Notes under the pieces: generated by a model
What the model was told of the DNA's origin: nothing
The model's input: the letters and a program-made list of their open reading frames with translations, nothing else
The model's database searches: none
Source: Lobulomyces angularis
Lineage: Eukaryota > Chytridiomycota > Chytridiomycetes > Lobulomycetales > Lobulomycetaceae
Length of the DNA: 64,000 nucleotides
NCBI GenBank assembly: GCA_027604685.1
Contig: JADHYX010000035.1
Span: forward strand, 29,080 to 93,079
Direction: 5' to 3'
Shown: piece after piece, positions 14,901 to 27,931 of the stretch
Layout of the letters: each line of letters starts with the position of its first letter
How positions within the stretch are numbered: position 1 is the stretch's first letter
Position numbers and translations under genes: made by a program

Positions 14901-17900
14901 TATTCGGACCAAACAACTTCCAGGTTATCCAAAACGTCACTTAATATCCTATTACCTTCTGACACCAAAAATTCACTTGGTTTCAAAACTTGTGACACTA
15001 CTTGACCTAAGAAAAAAAAAATATTAATTATTCAATTTTTATTTTTTTACCAGGATATACGAGAGCTCTTATAAAAAATCTAACGTCAGAAGGATTTTTT
15101 TTGCCAACAGAGTGATACATATGAATTCTACGGTTGTCAACGAAAATTGGCTTAATTTCAAAATCTTGTAAACGTTGCAATTCTAATTGGTAGGCCATCA
15201 AAGGTTCAATATGTCTAATGACTTGATCTTCGTTGTAATCAACTTGTTCTTGAAATGTAAAGTATCTTGGAAATTGGTTTTCTCGAACAAGCATGAAGGT
15301 TACCCTTTTGTACTTGTACAGTCTTAGCTGTAAACTAGATTTTTGTATCAATTTGTAAAAAAAGTTTTGGGCACGAGTATCGTCAGAAAGCCAGTCTTTG
15401 CTGTCCATCTTAACGGCGACGCTAAGTATGTTGACAAGAGGACTTAGAGCATCTTGTTGGCCAACAACTTGAAAAACGTCATTGAACCTATCCTTTAATT
15501 CATCCAAAGATTCAAAGGCACACATCAGTCCTTTTCTTTGTGATTCATTATATTTTAAAGAAGAAAGGTCAGTAAAGGAGCTAAATCCGGATTTTTTTTT
15601 TAACACTCCGCCACTTTCGTTGTAATTTGTTCCCGAAACTGAAGTATTTTGAAATATCGGTCTTAAAACAAATTCCCACTCAAAAATTACCGGTTTAAAA
15701 GTAAATAAATGTTTAATTCGATTGATTGAGTAAGCCTGTGAGGTATGTAAAACATATGTGTACAACGCAATTGCTCTAATCCCTACATTTTCATGGTAAA
15801 AAAAAGCAGGTAACACATCTAAAATGGCGTAATTGGCCGTAATTAATCTAATCACATTGTCATAGTCAAAAACAGGACTTTCTTCATTGGCAGAATCGTT
15901 TGGTCTTCGAACTGCACTATTTAAAACTCTAAAAGTTTCTTCGTATCTTTCTTGATAATTTGGCATTTGAAAAAATAGTAAAAATTCTCTGGCTTTTAGT
16001 GAAACTTTTGCTGAATTTGAGTTGTTTAAAGTAGCCAACTTTTCTACTACTGAAAGGTAAGGCGAAGAATCTTCGTCAGCACCTGAAACTGAACTTGATC
16101 TAACTTGATCCAATATACTTAGAACTAACTCAGCTCTAATTTCGGAATTGACGTACGCCCTAGCAATAGATATCACTTCTTTTAAGTTCATTTCGCTTTT
16201 TAGACTATCTCTTAACTCTAAGATTACATCTTCGTATCGTCTTTGGTTAAACAATATTTGAACAGCGTGATACCTTTCCAAGACGTTTACTAATATTTTA
16301 GTTTCAAAATTTTTTATTCCAAAAGCAAATTCTTCTATCAAGTGTTCTACTGGTGCTAAAGTTGCTACCAGATTTGATTGTTCTTCAAAGTTTAAGTTTT
16401 CTAATATTTTGTTGATTGCTTCTTGCAGTTCCTTGGAAGGAAATGCTTCACCATTTTTTTCATTTAAAATTTTTAATAGTTCCTGTTCAAGTTTAGCTGG
16501 AATACGACCTGCCAAGGAAGAAAGACATTGGGATACTTCCAAGAATGGGAGTTCCGGTTTCTTTAATATATCAATTAACGAACGAACTAGTAGTGACGCA
16601 TGCCCATGGTAGTCAAAACCTTCTAAAATTGAATCAACTTGAATTTTAAGATGCTTATATTTTTGATGTAACTTTTCTCCTATTAAGACTGCTGGACCTA
16701 GGTCCGGGAAGGTGTCGGCAAATTGAGTTGCCATTTTTACTTTTTGTGGGTCATCAAGTACTAAACTTCCTATGATATCTCCAGTTTGCAAAACTGACCC
16801 TGCTGGCTTGGCTAACATAATAATCCCACTTTCAGTAGCTAAAAGAGGCATATACATTTTCATTACCTTAAAAATGTTTAAGGAATTAATGAATTATTTT
16901 TCTTATTAAAAAAAATATACCTCAATTTCTGCAAAAGCTTCACCACTATTAACATGTGATTTATCTTCAACTAAATATCTTACTAACTTTCCAGGAGAAG
17001 GACTTCTTAATTTAGTTGGATCATTATCTTTTTCAAATATGCAAGTTTTTCCGTCAACACTGAGAATATGGACATGACTTTCTTCCAAACTATAAACTGA
17101 GTGAGTTTTTCCTCCTACCAAGACCAAAAGTCCACCATCTGACATTTTCTTCAAGTTTACCAAGTTTTGTTTTCCATTGAGGTTAAAGATTAAACTTTCA
17201 AAACTTGTGAAACTAATTTTAATCTTATATTGAAAATTGTCATAAATAAATTCAATAGTTTTGTTTGGTATGAGCAGTTGTTTTTGAGGAGTTTGACCCT
17301 TTTCCAATTGATGCAAACATTCTGCGTTGTTTTGTTCAAACCAACTAAAGGCTTTATATACAGCACCAGATATTACAGCTAACATGGAATCTGGTTTTGT
17401 TGATTCCAATTTGATTGTGATTAATTTGTCTAACCAGGCAGTTGTAACAGCGTTTTTTATGAAAGTTTGATGTTCCAAAAGTTTTATTAGATATTCTATT
17501 GTTGTTCTAAAATCTCCTCTTATAGAAAGTTCTTTTAATGCAACAACTAAATTTTTTCTGGCAGCATCCCTTGTTTCACCATAAGAAAAAATGTGCCCAA
17601 ATTGGGAATCTGCATATTCATGTACACCCCCAGAAGCGTCAACCGAAAAGTATCCCCAAACGTTAGAGGAACTTCTAAAGTTTAATTCTTGTACCATACC
17701 GGAATTTGGCTTAAAGCCAGCATCGGGATTTTCAGCAGTGATTCTGGTTGCAATAACGTGACCTCTTGGTCTAGGTTTCCGTTGAATTAACAGGGATTCT
17801 TTGTTCTGAAAGTCAAAATCTATATCCGTAGTTCTGTTTGGTTGTAGTCCATATAGTTGCCTAATGTCATTTATACAATTGAGAGGAATGCCCATAGCAA

Positions 17901-19383
17901 TTTGTAACTGTGCCGCAGGAATATCTACACCTGACACCATCTCAGTTGTTGGATGTTCTACCTGGAGTCTTGGATTTAATTCCAAAAAAAAATATTCTTT
18001 TGTTTCTGGAGAATATAAGTACTCGACAGTACCTGAAAATTTTTAAATGGAAGTAGTTAAAAGATAAAAAGAAATATAAGCTTTTTAGAACCTGCACTGA
18101 CGTAACCCACAAGTTTTGCTAATCTTACAGCAGCAGCTTCCATTTCGTGTATAATTTCTTCACTAGCTACAGTGACAGGAGCCTGATAAAATTTTATTGT
18201 ATTAAATTAAAACTGTTTTAAAAAAAAACAAACCTCTTCAATAATTTTTTGATGACGTCTTTGTACAGAACAGTCCCTACCAAAAAGAGCAATAGCATTT
18301 CCATAAAAATCAGCTAAAAGTTGAACTTCTAAATGCCTAGAATTTTTGGCAACTTTCATAATAAAAATTGGAGAACCAGGGATTTCTCTTTGAACTTGTT
18401 CAAAACTTTGGCGAAAACTTAATTTGTCATTAACCAATCGAATGCCTTTTCCTCCACCACCTTCAGAAGCTTTTATCATAACAGGGTATCCAATTCTTTC
18501 AGCATGTGCGATGCCTGTATATACACATATATATTGTTTTTTTTAATGAATAAAAAAGTTTATTTTTTAAAAACTACCTTCTTCAACATCAACAGTTGTA
18601 GCTTTTCTAAATAGTTCTTCAGGAACAAATACGTGACCGAATTCATCCCTGTTTTCACAAGTTAATCCGTCACCAGACCAGGATATACATGGAACGTTGG
18701 CAGATTGAGCAACGATCGTTGAGGCAATTTTGTCACCAAGACTTCTCATTGCATTCGGTGGGGGACCGATGAAAACAGGTTTTGTTGGTAAAGCTGGAAG
18801 ATACAAAAAAAAAAAAAAAAGTTAATTTAAACTTTACAAAAATTATATACCTTGTAATTTTTCAGCTAATACAGGATTTTCAGAAGCAAATCCCCAACCA
18901 ACATAAACAGCCTAATTTCCAAAAATTTTAACTTTTAAATTTCTTATTTTTTAAATGTATATTACATGGACACCCATTCTTTCGGCAATATCTACAATTA
19001 AATCAACATTCGAGTAGTTGTTATTACTTGTTCCACCTATAATTAGTTTAAATCAAAAAAAAAAATCAAAAATTAAATTTACCTGGAACTTCAACATATT
19101 GATCAGCCATTCTAATATATTCGGCATTTACTTTAATATCCTCAGGAGTAGCCATTGCAGTGAATTGTATTTCTCTTTCATTTCCAAGCGCTTCGTATGC
19201 CTAAAACAAAAAAAAAAAAAAAAGTTAAAATCGAAAATTTAAAATAGTAGAAATGTTTACCCATCGTCTAATGGATCTAATGCATTTGACAGCAGCCATA
19301 CCGTTGTTTGCGACAAGTACCTTTCTTATTAATGTTGTACCATTGTGAGAGGAAATGAAGTTTTGCAACAGGTTTTCAACCAT
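11944..19383 (-). CDS. ACC1: Acetyl-CoA carboxylase, eukaryotic single-chain multidomain form
   Basis: A complete ACC of roughly 2,200 residues in about 14 exons. It starts at ATG 19383 ([20 protein letters not shown] within the first 45 residues) and ends at 11944. Biotin carboxylase: ATP-grasp glycine loop [16 protein letters not shown] (18,480) and catalytic region [19 protein letters not shown] (17,985). Biotinyl domain: the [10 protein letters not shown] motif spans an intron, with the biotinyl Lys codon at 16860-16858. Then the long eukaryote-specific central region (16,850-14,460). Carboxyltransferase: [14 protein letters not shown] (14,050), RLGQR (13,610), [18 protein letters not shown] (12,960) and [15 protein letters not shown] (12,850). 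It makes malonyl-CoA from acetyl-CoA and bicarbonate for fatty-acid synthesis or elongation. The N-terminus is short, with no obvious mitochondrial presequence, so a cytosolic enzyme is expected. All catalytic motifs are intact. Confidence 0.97.
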
Positions 19384-20689
19384 AATTTTATTTTGTGAAT
19401 TTTTCAGAAAAAAGATTCAAGTCATTTTTTTTTTTTTTAAATCCAGATTTTTATTAGAGATAAAAGTCAAGGTTTTGGGGTTGGAAAACGGGGCTTTGGA
19501 GAGCAAAATTGTAGTGTAATTGGTCAAAAACATCGATGGTGGGGAGATTAATTTTTTTTATTTATAAATTGAGAACAAAGAAGCACAGCGCAGTGAATCA
19601 GTGATGATTTTTTCAACGATAATCCTTCTTTAATGCAGATGGCTCTTTTACAGATCGATAAGTTTCTTAAAAGATGATTTCCTGTTTCTTGATTAATATC
19701 TTCTTGAGTAAACTTTTTTGAAATAGTATCCTCTTGATTTGATATTTATTTAATAATTAATGTTATTATCAATTCTTTCTAATTAATTAATATTATTGTT
19801 AATTCTTCTTAATAACTATTTTCTTGTTAGATGCTAACATTTTATTGTTCCGACTGACCATCAATATTCAATGATTACTGCACCAAAAACTCTTAAGATA
19901 TAAGTTACGAGAATAGTGCAGAGAAGATATAAGTGACGTGAATATTGCATGAGAAGTTTTAGATTTAAGTGATGACAAGTGTTCTGTGAATTGCGACATA
20001 TTACTGTATCTATATGCAAGTTGTCACCATTCCATAAACAACAACTGATAAGTATATGTCCTAATGACAAGAACTCATTGATGAGGTGCCTGATAATAGC
20101 CCAACTTTCAATAACGTATCTAGTTAATATGCACTATTGCCTAACATCTACTTATTTCGTAAAATAGCATGATATAGTAGTGATTCCATACAATTGCGCT
20201 TCTTTAGTGCATTTTAATAAGATTCTTAGATAATTCCAATCAGTCATATCATTTCACCATTACTTTAATTTTCAATCAGTGATAACAATCACATTTTGTT
20301 TATATCTCCAATCACTCCAATCAAACAAAAAATCATTAAATTTCAAATTCTTCAAAGGGGTTTTGGAAAAATCAATGACCGAATTGGCTTTCTCAAAAAT
20401 GGTCAAAATGGTATTTGTAGAATGTGTTATATTTAAAAATTTAATTTTTTGAGTACCAATTCTACTGTAATTCTAATGCACTGTTCAATGAACTGATTAT
20501 GATTATGAAATCTCTATAAAATGTCTAATTTACAATTATTCAATATAATATTATTTAAATGTTAATTGATAATTTGCAAACTTTCCGATGAGATGTTACT
20601 TTTCAAAATCTTTTCTTTTCCAAGAAAACTCTGGATTTTAGGTATTATCAGTAAAATTATCATTTTCTTTATGCAGAAAAGAAAAATCA

Positions 20690-21640
20690 AAGATGTCTTC
20701 TAATGCTTCGCTCAACATAATTGTTCTTAAATCCTCTATTTCAACGGTTTTCTCGTCTTCCATACTAATTTTCTAACCCATTTTCAAATTCTTTAAGAGT
20801 AAAATAATAAATAAAAGTAAATTGCTTTAATTCTTACATTATGGTGTGTTACCTCGTCTGCAACCAAAACAATATCAAAAGTGCGCTCACTTAAATTCTA
20901 AATTATTTCCAAATAAGAACTTTGAGTTTTCTCACACTTCTTTGAAAATGAAAGTTTATTATTGTCCTTTTCTAATAAAAAAAATTTCGTTTGGGCAAGC
21001 AATTCCTGTGTATTGAAACTCAACCTATTTTTTTTTTGCCTTTAAAGTGGCCCATTATAGAAAATAAACTTTCTACTACTAAATCAAAAATAATTTTTGA
21101 AAATTTTTTTAATGTTAACATTTAAAATACCTATAAAATTATTAAATAGAAAACGCATTCAGTTTTACCAATAATCTCTTCTAATCAATATCCTGCTCTT
21201 TTAATTTTTTTTTCAAGTGCACTGAATGTGTTTTCTGCAGTATGACGTTTTACATTTAAATTTAAATTCTCTACATAAAGCTTAAATTTTTTTTTTCGTT
21301 TTTAATGTATTTAACTTGTTTCCCTTTATGACAATTAGTTGAGTATATCAATAATGACAATTGTAAACACCATTGGCACTAGCATCTTTCCATCTATTTA
21401 AAGATATTGTAAAAGTTCGCTCAAAAAAATGCAATCTTTAGAAAGGATCGTTGAAGCAATTGCAGAATCCACCTTCCTTGAGTCAATGAAAGGATACTCA
21501 AAACTAAAATGGATATCTTTTTATTGCCTGTTTCGTTTTTCGCAAATTTGAACATGTCTAGGCATTAGTGAATGGCTATCGAAAGTTGAGTTGCAAAAAG
21601 AACACTTTGTTGCATATCTCCTTGTAGAAGGATTATTGAC
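20690..21640 (-). mobile_element. Decayed hAT-like DNA transposon (transposase relic)
   Basis: On the minus strand, 21,540-21,620 encodes a zinc finger of BED type found at the N-terminus of hAT transposases: KCSFCNSTFDSHS followed by SLMPRHVQICEK, which gives C-x2-C and H-x4-C. About 500 bases further on, 20,975-21,080 encodes VVESLFSIMGHFKG and then NRLSFNTQELL. This matches the hAT C-terminal dimerisation motif (E-x-x-FS ... R-x-x-L ... LL). The two parts are separated by stops and frameshifts, including one in an A-run between the halves of the C-terminal motif and a TAG shortly after. I found no clear terminal inverted repeats or 8-bp target duplication by eye. It is an inactive remnant. 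Confidence 0.6.
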
Positions 21641-22080
21641 TTACAATGGAAAAAAATAAAGCATTCTGTATTACATATTTTATTGAAATTGGTAATCCGA
21701 ATAAGTTCGATTGAATTATCTACTTGATCTACTTGTTTGCAAATATTGTTGCAATTTTATTGTTGAGGGTTGATGTTATTAGTTGAAAAAATTTTTTTTA
21801 ACAAGGCGACTAGTTGATAAAATTATTTAAAAACTAAATTTTTATTCTACAAATTGAATGATTGCACTTTTTTTGTCCTAATTTTTTGATTTTCTTAAAT
21901 TTTTCCATACATAAAACCCTAACAGCAGATTTTGTCAACAAGCAAGTGTCATTAAGAATGGTTGTGAAGTTGGGATGATGGTGCTAACTTGAACCATAAG
22001 CCCATAGTTGAGTCAATGTTCGCTGGTGAAGGTGGTCGTGTCCGATTAAAAAGAACTGTTTTTCTTGGCTAAGGTTTTCG

Positions 22081-22115
22081 AGTTTTCTCAAGTTTTCTCA
22101 AGTTTTCTCAAGTTT
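22081..22115. repeat. 10-bp tandem repeat
   Basis: The unit AGTTTTCTCA occurs three times in a row, followed by a partial fourth copy. It sits in gene-poor DNA near the hAT relic. No function suggested. Confidence 0.85.
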
Positions 22116-22831
22116 CTGGAATGGCATTATATTGTACTAAACAAAACAGTTCCAAGCTCCTAACTAATACTGAGACTTTAGTCATTTCCATTGTAAAGTG
22201 ATTTTAGGATTTTGTAAAAAGATTATATTTATTTCCAATTTTAATTTCTTAATGTTCATATCATGTAAATTCTGCAGTAGCGCGGTTATCATTTCTTCAA
22301 TCAAAATTGTTAATAGATACTTCTCAGCTTCATATTTTTTTAAATTTTTTTGGACTGGGCTAATTCCTATTGTCCGATTGTCCGAATGTTATTACCGCAA
22401 TTTTATATCCGAAACCTCTTTAATTCTTTTTATTCTTAAAAATATTTTTAAAATTTAATCGTTAATGAAACATCTAATTTTTCTCTAAAATGTCCGCACT
22501 GCAAATACATCAGATTTTTCTATCCTTGTTCAATATCTATCTTATTTATATGAAAAATTTACATCTTTTAAATAAATTTCTTTAAACCCTTCCTTGTTCA
22601 AAAAAATTATTAAAAAAAAAATGAAGTATTTCTCCCATTTAATTAAAAACTTATTTACTAGTCACCTAAAATCTAATTTTCCAAACTCTAATTTTAAAAA
22701 ACAAAATATCAACTCCGTTAAGTTTATTTGTAAATGTTTCTTCTCAACAACGGTGCCGGCCTTCCAAAATAAAAAAGTATAACTTTTTCATTTTTATTTT
22801 TTTTTTTTATAAAAAGAAAAAAAATTGAAGG

Positions 22832-24338
22832 ATGGCACTTATTATAAAGAAATTAATATTGGATTTGAGACGAATATTAGATCCAAATTTTTGGAAGTAA
22901 GTGTTAATAAAAGTTAAATTCAAATTTCGAAAATTACAAAACAATCTAGGCTCCGAAAGCAAAATTTCTAGGAACACTTGAAGAGAGACGAAATGAATTA
23001 GAAGAATGCAAAAAATTTTACAAGCGTAATTTACACTTGTTTGATGGAAATGAAAGAGTTAAAATAACTCAAAATTTTCATTTTCTTCAAAAATATGCTG
23101 TTGAACATAATTATTCAATAGAAAAATCAAGCGTAAAATCTTTCTGGCTGGATGCATTGTTAGTAAATCATAAAGCCAACAAATTGTTGTTTAAAAAATT
23201 TTATTTGGACACTGAAGAGCAGTGGGAAGAAGAGGAAGAAATAGATGTTGTAAAGGTAGGCCTACCTTTAGTATTTATAACTTATATGTTTAGCCTCCAA
23301 ATTGTAAATTCAATGGAACTAAAGAAGTTGTTGAATCTGAATTAGAAATTTGTAAAAATTTTTTAAAAAAGTACCCGACTTTTTTTGAAAATAAAGATAT
23401 AAATAGGATTTTGCATAATTTTTACATCATACAACGGTTTATTTTACAAGAAGATTACAAGATCGAAAACAGTTCAAAAAAATCAGTTTTTACCCATTGC
23501 TTATCACCAAACGCAGACGTTGCTGTAAAAAAGTTAGTATTCAAAGATAGCTTTGATGAGAAAAAAGATGTGCTTCATCGCAGAAAAATGAGGGTGCATT
23601 AATTTCTTTTTTTAACAAAACGAAAAACTAACAAAAATATTATTTAGTTTGAAAATATTGATGAAGATTCCAAAAAAACCTTAATTGCATTAGAAAAAGA
23701 AAAAAATGCTTTAAAGAAAAATGGAAATTTTAATAAAATAGAACAGGAGATTTATTTTGAGAAAATAAAGTCTTTACTGGTAAAAAAATAAAATGGAAAT
23801 ATTTAGTCTCAATTAGCACTAAATAGGACCCTGCTTCAGATTTGACCAGGCAAAAAAAGCTGAGGGCGTACATTAGAAGCGTTTCTCACCGCTCGGTATT
23901 AGACAAACTGTGGACAAAGAAACCACCTCCCAATGTTAGTGTTGGTTTTTTCTTAAGGCTAGCTGTTGACGGTGTAGTTTATGGAAAAGACGCCAGAAAA
24001 TCTTTATCGATAGGAGAAATAGAAAAGTTATTTCAAATACTTGAATCAAAAGAAGAAACTCTTGACGGATTTTTCTCAAAAAAAAATTTAAACTTTTCTA
24101 AGGAAATAAATGACAATCAATTTTTTGCCTTAAGAAAATTTTCTAACGAATGCTTTGATGTTGAAACGCAGATAACTGTTAGGGAATGTTTAGCAAAGGT
24201 ATTTTGTTTAAATATTTTATTAATTTTTTTTATGTTGACAATTATTTTTTATTTAATGTATTAATCAACTTTTTTATTTTCTTGATCAACTATTTTATTT
24301 TATTAATCAACTTTTTTTAGGCAGTGGAAACTAGATAA
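22832..24338 (+). CDS. Hypothetical protein, six exons
   Basis: ATG 22832 opens a frame that continues through introns at about 22898-22949, 23256-23293, 23591-23646, 23780-23826 and 24200-24320 to TAA 24336-24338. The product has roughly 420 residues. It begins MALIIKKLILDLRRILDP and is very rich in Lys, Glu, Phe and Asn. There is an acidic run (EEQWEEEEEID) near residue 110 and a basic, more conserved-looking segment in the last third (KLRAYIRSVSHRSVLDKLWT). Two segments resemble each other: ECKKFYKRNLHLFDGNERV and ICKNFLKKYPTFFENKDIN, each followed by an HNF/QNF and F-x-L motif. This suggests an internal duplication. No signal peptide or membrane span is evident. I do not recognise the family. 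Confidence 0.65.
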
Positions 24339-24717
24339 ATTATTATTGAAAAATTTCTTTTTGTCATTTTAGTTTTAAGTTTTTCGTAAATAAATAACCT
24401 TATTTAATTAAAAAATTTTAAAACTGCCTCTTTTAAATTGATCACCTCCAAATATGTCTACCATAAAATTAAATAGAAATTTATTAAAAATGAGTAGCTG
24501 AAAATTTAATTTTTTTTTTTTTTAAATCGAGACCATTTCATAAAATTTAAGTCCTTATAATTTTTTTTTTTTTTTATCATAAATTCTAAAAATTAGTAAA
24601 ATAAATATGCAAATTCTTATAAAATAAATAAAAAACGATTTAGAAGAAAATATAAAAAAATGGAAGAAAAAACATTTTAAGAAAATAAAAAAAAAAATAG
24701 TTGTAATCAATTTTTTT
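24339..24717. other. Convergent 3' intergenic region
   Basis: AT-rich spacer with long T and A runs between two convergent genes. Nothing else seen. Confidence 0.5.
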
Positions 24718-27696
24718 CTATTTTTCGGAATCCAATCTTTTTTCCATTAATTCTAAGCAGTTCAATTTAATTAATGCATTATGACATTTTATGTTTAAAT
24801 TCGATTCCATGCTGGATTTAACTCCATCATTGGCTTTTCCAACTTCCACCTCATCATCTTCTCCTTTGCCACCATTTAAAGCTATGAGGAAAAAAAGTAA
24901 AAAAGAAGGGAACGAATAAAATAAACACAATTTTGTTAAGTAAAAAACAAAAATTTACCTGCTTCAAACTCTTTTTTAGCCTTTTCATAAATTCCACATC
25001 TCATGTACAAACTGCCGACTTCATATCTACTGAACGCTAACATCCAGTGATCTAATTCCACCTCAGAACTTTGATTAATCACCGCCTCAAAATTTTTTAA
25101 AGAATATTTTAAAGTTGAAATCTGGCTATCGGTAGGTTTTTGTTCTAAATTAATGAATTTTTCTGGTAAAGACTCTCCGGTTAAGCAGCTTTTAAATTGC
25201 TTTCCTTGTAAAACTTGTTCTTTAATACCAATCAGAGTTTTTGACTTCGGAAAAACTCTTTCTCTTTCTAAAACCGCCTTAACAAACCTTGTCAAGCATA
25301 AATCGTCATAAAATGTAGGATATGGAAGTTTGCCATCAGATGCCGATTCTTGTGATTCAAGATTTTTAATTTCTTTATCAACCAATGCAATGGTTCGCAG
25401 AAGATTTGGAGTGTCCATCGCTTCTAATCCACTAATTTTTCAAAAATTATTATTTTTTTTGAAAAAAATTATTTTTTTTAAACCCCAAAAAATAATATAT
25501 TTCTAATCCTGGTATCAAAAGCCTTTGATTTTGTTTAAAAAATTTTCTCGCTTTTCGGCAAACAAATTTCTAAAGAATAGAAGAAAAAATAATAATTCAA
25601 TATTAATAAAAAGTAGAAAGTAATTTAGTTTTTTTACCTCCATTGGTAATGATTTTCCAGCAATTTTTTTGGTTAATTTTGGTAATTCTTTTAACATTGT
25701 TGCAACCTTCTCGTTGTTTTCAGAGTTCCCGATGCTATAAAGGCAAATCGCTTCAAGGTATCTTTAAGAGAAAAAAAAAAAGGGGGATGTTAAAAATTTT
25801 TACAGTAAAAATAATTAAAAAAACCTGTAAATAGCAACAGACCATTTGCTTTCTTTAAATAATGTTGAGTATGCATCACTAGCCTCTTTCCATTTTCCTT
25901 GAATTGCTCGTAAATTTCCAAGGTCCCACAAGCACACTGTAAAATTTAAGAAATTAAGTGGATATTGCAAATAAAATGAAGATTACTGTGAATTAATTGT
26001 GTCCAATCTTTTTGAATATTCATAACCCGTAAGTATTGAGCCTCACTTTCCGCCGGTAGACCTTTTGTCTGCAGCATTCTTGCCTTTTGAAATTAAAAAT
26101 TAAATATAAAAAACCATTGAAAAATACCTTTAATGCTAAAAATATAAAGCTATTGCTTCTTTTTGATAAAATTTCTTCTAATTGTAACTCTGCTAGAGCT
26201 AAATTAAAGTATACATTTCAGAAACAGGTTAAAATTTTTAATTACGCAAATTGCAGTCGGGAAGACATATCATGGATGATAAAACCAAATGGTAAGCAAG
26301 CAATATTAAATCTGACATGGGTTTTCTTAGTCCACCACATTCGCTTTTTTTTGCTGGCATTGGAAAACAAGGCTTGAAGTCGTTTGGAACTAGTCTGGAT
26401 TTATTTGAATCAAGAGGCCATCTATAATAAGACAAAAGTATTAAATATGTTAATATATCTGTGCAAAAGTAAATAAAATAAAACCTTGCCGAGATTTCCA
26501 GCCTAGATAATGCAAATTCACGATCACCACTAAAACCAATTAATTCAAATAACTTTAATGCCTTTGCAGGTAATAAACTTAAAGTTAAATTAAACATCCC
26601 CGCTATTCCTGTAACTCCACTTATAAAATGTTCATCGAGGCCGTACTTTTCAAATGCTTCCAATCCTCCATCCTCTTCATAGGTTCTAAATATTTTTTTG
26701 TTTAAAAATGTGGAAGCTTAATGATGTTTACCTTTCTAAAAATTTTAAGCATACTTTTATAGTATTATAACTACTGCGGATAGCTAACCCTTCCTTTACA
26801 AAAGCAACAAGGTTTGTTTGAGTTATCATGCTGAGAGTGGCTCGCAATACTTGCGCTTCAGCAGCTACTAATTCTAATGCAAAATTAGTTATTTAATGTA
26901 ATTAAATTTGTACCGGAGTGCCTTTGAACTTGAGTAAGATTCAATAAATATTGCCCTTCCTTGTTACCTTGCAAACCTAGCAGTCCAGATAAAGTCCATT
27001 TCTTTTGCGAAGAAGAAGGGGTGTGGTTTGGTGGAGCCTATTAATTATTTATATCAATCAATGAAGCAAATTTTGGATTTTTGTTACATCTATTCCTTCC
27101 GCCTTTCTCAAAATATTTCCTAACTCTTGCGCTAATTTTAATGCCTCTAATGCAATTCTAAAATATAATGTGACATAAAAAGCCTAAAATGTTTAAATAG
27201 TTACCTTATATCTTCTGGGTCAAAAGTCTGAAACAAATATTTAAATAAAAAAAAATTTCAAAATAAAAAGAGAGTTTACCATCACTGCTTTTAACATTCT
27301 AATGACACCATATCCCAAAGTGAAATATAACGATTTTCCATAACTCTTTTTTAAAATGTTTTCAGCTTCGTTAAATTTTGAATCCAAAAACAAGTCCAAA
27401 GCAACTTCTACTTGAATAATGTCAGTAAGTAATTGCTTTTCAGTTGAATCTGAAATCACTTGTTTCAGTTCTTTTTTAGTTAGTTTAAATTTGCAATTAT
27501 CGTTTTCATCTTCAGAAGTGCTTTGTTGAGATGAAATTGGGTCTGCTCCTTTATTGGTAGCTACTGGCTCTAGTTCTACTTTAGCATCTTCAAATTCGTC
27601 ATCCTCTTCCTCTACTGGGATGTTTTGAATGTCTCCTTTTTGATTAGAAATGTTATTATTTGGGAACACATTAAGCGCAAGTTCATTAACTCTCAT
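24718..27696 (-). CDS. IML2/TTC39-family tetratricopeptide protein
   Basis: A gene of about 14 exons encoding roughly 770 residues, with start at 27696 and stop at 24718. The N-terminus is acidic and disordered (EEEDDEFEDAKVELEP). The core matches the Iml2/TTC39 family (DUF3808): FLDSKFNEAENILKKSYG, then a non-TPR segment with SGLLGLQGNKEGQ (about 26,970). HFISGVTGIAGMFNLTLSLL with LLPAKALKLFELIGFSGDRE follows near 26,540-26,620. TPR-like helices run to the C-terminus (LAFSRYEVGSLYMRCGIYE, KWKEASDAYSTLFKES). Yeast Iml2 is linked to lipid-droplet and inclusion-body clearance; animal TTC39 proteins are linked to lipid handling. The protein has no membrane segment. It is divergent from DCP2 with a 235-bp shared upstream region. 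Confidence 0.85.
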
Positions 27697-27931
27697 CTTT
27701 AAAACAAATATATCAAACTATTCTATAATATTTTTATTACTTCAAGAAATTATTTTGATAATTTGAAATGATTGGTTAAATCTTCTTAAAAAAAAAAGAA
27801 ACAGCATACAGGATGTCCAAGATAAAAATTTTTTTTTTGATGGTAAATGAACAAATTTTTTTTAACCAATAAAAAAGTTGAATTAGCAAAAGTATACACA
27901 TATAATTATTTGAAAACAAACCACAAATAGA
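27697..27931. promoter_or_regulatory. Bidirectional promoter region, IML2/TTC39 and DCP2
   Basis: The start codons of two divergent genes are only 235 bp apart, so both promoters must lie here or overlap the 5' ends. It is very AT-rich, with a poly-T/poly-A tract near 27,785-27,840. No defined factor site recognised. Confidence 0.5.

Larger units (their letters stand above)
19384..22831. other. Long gene-poor region
   Basis: About 3.4 kb with no supportable intact gene. It should contain the ACC1 promoter at its left end. The centre holds a decayed hAT-like element (separate entry). A slightly more GC-rich stretch at 21,970-22,075 reads WDDGANLNHKPIVESMFAGE on the plus strand. It looks like another gene fragment, unidentified. 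The rest is low-complexity AT. Confidence 0.5.

Noticed and set aside
22198..22782. Two plus-strand frames (86 and 62 codons) before the unknown gene
   Set aside because: Phe/Lys/Asn-dominated composition, no splice continuity and no recognisable motif; typical of AT-rich spacer.
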